Below are positions 61,012-64,000 of a DNA stretch of 64,000 nt, in pieces. The stretch lies in assembly GCA_964036045.1 (NCBI GenBank), contig OZ038383.1, positions 69,027,888-69,091,887 on the forward strand. Reading direction: 5' to 3'. The notes under the pieces are model-generated. The model was given only the letters and a program-made list of their open reading frames with translations. It was not told the origin of the DNA and did not search any database. The first letter of the stretch is position 1. Every line of letters begins with the position of its first letter. The DNA comes from Eutreptiella sp. 'Long Island Sound 2002'. Its lineage: Eukaryota; Euglenozoa; Euglenophyceae; Eutreptiales; Eutreptiaceae. The position numbers and the translations under genes were made by a program.

Positions 61012-64000
61012 ACTGTATGAAGGCAGTGCTGCCACATTGTGAAGGCAATGCCGCTGCCATGTGAAGGCATTCCTGCCACCAACTGAAGGCAGTGCTGCCT
61101 CATTGGGAAGGCAGTGTCACTGTCCAACAGCAGTGCTGCTGCCGCATTGTGAAGGCACTGCCGCTGCCATGTGAAGGCAGTGCTGCCACCAACTGCAGGC
61201 AGTGCTGTCTCATTGGGAAGGCAGTGTCACTGTCCAACAACAGTGCTGCTGCCGTGCACAGGCAGTGTTGCTGCAGTCCACTGGCAGCGCTGCAGTGTTG
61301 GGATGCAGTGCTGCAGCATTCCAAAGGCATGCAGCATTCCAGAGGCAGTGGCACCAGTAGTGCCACACTGTGAAGGCAATGCCGCTGCCATGTGCAGGCA
61401 TTGCTGCCACCAACTGCAGGCAGTGCTGCCTCAACACAAAGGCAGTGTCACTGTCCAACAACAGTGCTGCTGCCGTCCACAGGCAGTGCTGCCACATTCT
61501 GAAGGCAGTGTTGCTGCAGTCCACGGGTAGTGCTGCAGTGTCGGGATGCAGTGCTGCAGCATTCCACAGGCATGCAGCATTGCAGAGGCAGTGGCACCAC
61601 CGTTCGAAGGCAGTGCTGCCACATAGTGAAGGCACTACTGCTCCCATGTGAAGGCAGGGCTACCACCAACTGCAGGCAGTGCTGCCTCAACAGAAAGGCA
61701 GTGTCACTGTCCAACAACAGTGCTGCTGCCGTCCACAGGCAGGGATGCTGCCGTCCACAGGCAGTGTTGCTGCAGGCCACTGGCAGTGCTGCAGTGTTGC
61801 TATGCAGTGCTGCAGCATTCCAAAGGCATGCAGCATTGCAGAGGCAGTGGCACCACTGTTTGAAGGCAGTGCTGCCGCATTGTGAAGGCACTGCCGCTGC
61901 CATGTGAAGGCAGTGCTGCCACCAACTGCAGGCAGTGCTGTCTCATTGGGAAGGCAGTGTCACTGCCCAACAACAGTGCTGCTGCCGTCCACAGGCAGTG
62001 TTGCTGCAGTCCACTGGCAGCGCTGCAGTGTTGGGATGCAGTGCTGCAGCATTCCAAAGGCATGCAGCATTGCAAAGGCAGTGGCACCGCTGTTTGAAGG
62101 CAGTGCTGCCACATTGTGAAGGCACTGCCGCTGCCATGTGAGGGCAATGCTGCCACCAACTGAAGGCAGTGCTGCCTCATTGTGAAGGCATTGCGGCTGC
62201 CATGTGAAGGCAGTGCTGCTACCAACTGCAGGCAGTGCTGCCTCAACGAAAAGGCAGTGTCACTGTCCAACAACAGTGCTGCTGCCGTCCACAGGCAGTG
62301 CTGCAGCATTCCAAAGGCATGCAGCATTGCAGAGGCAGTGGCACCACCGTTTGAAGGCAGTGCTGCCACATAGTGTAGGCACTGCCGCTGCCAAGTGAAG
62401 GCAGTGCTGCCACCAACTGCAGGCAGTGCTGCCTCATTGGAAAGGCAGTGTCACTGTCCAGCAACAGTGCTGCTGCCGTCCACAGGCAGTGCTGCCACAT
62501 ACTGAAGGCAGTGAGGCTGCAGTCCACGGGTAGTGCTGCAGTGCTGGGATGCAGTGCTGCAGCATTCCAAAGGCATGCAGCATTGCAGAGGCAGTGGCAC
62601 CACCGTTCGAAGGCAGTGCTGCCACATTGTGAAGGCAATGCCGCTGCCATGTGAAGGCAGTGCTGCCACCAACTGCAGGCAGTGCTGCCTCATTGGGAAG
62701 GCAGTGTCACTCTCCAACAACAGTGCTGCTGCCGTCCACAGGCAGTGTTGCTGCAGGCCACTGGCAGTGCTGCAGTGTTGCTATGCAGTGCTGCAGCATT
62801 CCAAAGGCATGCAGCATTGCAGAGGCAGTGGCACCACTGTTTGAAGGCAGTGCTGCCACATTGTGAAGGCGCTGCCGCTGCCATGTGAAGGCATTGCTGC
62901 CACCAACTGCAGGCAGTGCTGCCTCATTGGGAAGGCAGTGTCACTGTCCAACAACAGTGCTACTGCCGCATTGTGAAGGCACTGCCGCTGCCATGTGAAG
63001 GCAGCGCTGCCACCAACGGCAGGCAGTGCTGCCTCAACGAAAAGGCAGTGTCACTGTCCAACAACAGTGCTGCTGCCGCATTGTGAAGGCACTGCCGCTG
63101 CCATGTGAAGGCAGTGCTGCCACCAGCTGCAGGCAGTGCTGCCTCATTGGGAAGGCAGTGTCACTGCCCAACAACAGTGCTGCTGCCGCATTGTGAAGGC
63201 ACTGCCGCTGCCATGTGAAGGCGGAGCTGCCACCAACTGCAGGCAGTGCTGCCTCAACAGAAAGGCAGTGTCACTGTCCAACAACAGTGCTGCTGCCATC
63301 CACAGGCAAGTGCTGCCACATTCTGAAGGCAGTGAGGCTGCAGTCCACGGGTAGTTTTTTCAGTGCTGCGATGCAGTGCTGCCGCATTCCAAACGCATGC
63401 AGCATTGCAGAAGCAGTGGCACCACTGTTTGAAGGCAGTATTGCCACATTGTGAAGGCAATGCCGCTGTCATGTGAAGGCAGTGCTGCCACCAACTGCAG
63501 GCAGTGCTGCCTCATTGGGAAGGCAGTGTCACTGTCCAACAACAGTGCTGCTGCCGCATTGTGAAGGCACTGCCGCTGCCATGTGAAGGCAGTGCTGCCA
63601 CCAACTGCAGGCAGTGCTGTCTCATTGGGAAGGCAGTGTCACTGTCCAACAACAGTGCTGCTGCCGTCCACAGGCAGTGTTGCTGCAGTCCACTGGCAGC
63701 GCTGCAGTGTTGGGATGCAGTGCTGCAGCATTCCAAAGGCATGCAGAGGCAGAGGCAGTGGCACCACTGTTTGAAGGCAGTGCTGCCACATTGTGAAGGC
63801 ACTGCCGCTGTCTTGCAAAGGTATTGCTGCTACAAACTAAAGGCAGTGCTGCCTCATTCTGAAGGCACTGCCGCTGCCATGTGAAGGCAGTGCTGCCACC
63901 AACTGCAGGCAGTGCTGCCTCAGCGAAAAGGCAGTGTCACTGTCCAACAACAGTGCTGCTGCCGTCCACAGGCAGTGCTGCCACATTCTGAAGGCAGTGA
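61012..64000. repeat. CAGTGC-rich satellite with higher-order structure, running off the window
   Basis: Built from units of about 22 bp such as GAAGGCAGTGCTGCCACCAA, GCAGGCAGTGCTGCCTCATT, GGCAGTGTCACTGTCCAACA and AACAGTGCTGCTGCCGTCCA, plus a CATTCCAAAGGCATGCAGCA segment. These join in variable higher-order units (110-310 bp between TGCCACCAACTGCAGGCAGT landmarks). Frames of up to 190 codons open on both strands are Cys/Ala/Gln/Leu repeat translations, not genes. Confidence 0.95.

Noticed and set aside
61012-64000. Many Cys/Ala/Gln-rich ORFs on both strands
   Set aside because: They are translations of the satellite in every frame, with no start context or codon signal.
61012-64000. Source of the GGGCACTGCAGTGCCC palindrome
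   Set aside because: The satellite is rich in GGCAGTGC and GCACTGCC but I did not find the exact palindrome in it; similarity is limited to CAGTGC words.

Overview
This is a eukaryotic nuclear window, most likely from a large, repeat-rich genome of a single-celled alga or other protist. The evidence is GT...AG introns whose splicing restores reading frames, genes broken into small exons, eukaryote-type transposons (Ty3/gypsy, Helitron/PIF1-related), degenerate TTAGGG-like tracts, many long C/G homopolymers, and several unrelated minisatellites. No operon layout, rRNA gene, convincing tRNA gene or CRISPR array is visible. I cannot name the species.

Layout. 1-6.9 kb is almost all dispersed and tandem repeats (families A, B, C). 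7.0-7.65 kb holds a small gene with a NUMOD1-like segment. 7.7-13 kb is repeats, with an inverted-repeat-bounded element at 13.06-13.85 kb. From 14.2 kb, exons of a GNAT acetyltransferase appear: N-terminal part 14.39-14.53, central strands 17.24-17.33, and C-terminal half 53.94-54.43. The phases of the first two junctions match, so this may be one gene with a roughly 36.6-kb intron stuffed with mobile elements.

Inside that interval, 19.3-26.05 kb is a coding block for proteins I do not recognise. A 16-bp palindrome, GGGCACTGCAGTGCCC, and close variants recur nine times between 20.4 and 26.5 kb; I saw none elsewhere. Several copies lie in predicted introns, and the CTGCAG centre can itself serve as a 3' splice site. 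After it come a GRF-type zinc-finger ORF (29.4-30.0, minus), a proline-rich gene (30.7-31.6), a decayed Ty3/gypsy polymerase (32.8-34.3), and a 42-bp minisatellite split by an insertion (36.3-38.5). Further on are a J-domain ORF (43.1-44.2, minus), G/C-rich arrays (44.3-45.6), and a rearranged Helitron-like element (45.6-50.9). In that element a frameshifted PIF1 helicase lies on the minus strand, and a DUF6570-like part interrupted by a MITE-like insertion lies on the plus strand. A family-G array follows (50.9-52.3).

54-59 kb is more gene-like: the GNAT 3' exons, minus-strand exons at 55.2-56.1 kb, and an MFS transporter with two exons whose junction restores the frame (56.99-57.18 and 58.79 onward). 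From 60.0 kb to the window end there are three consecutive tandem arrays (330 bp, 103 bp, and a CAGTGC-rich satellite that runs off the edge).
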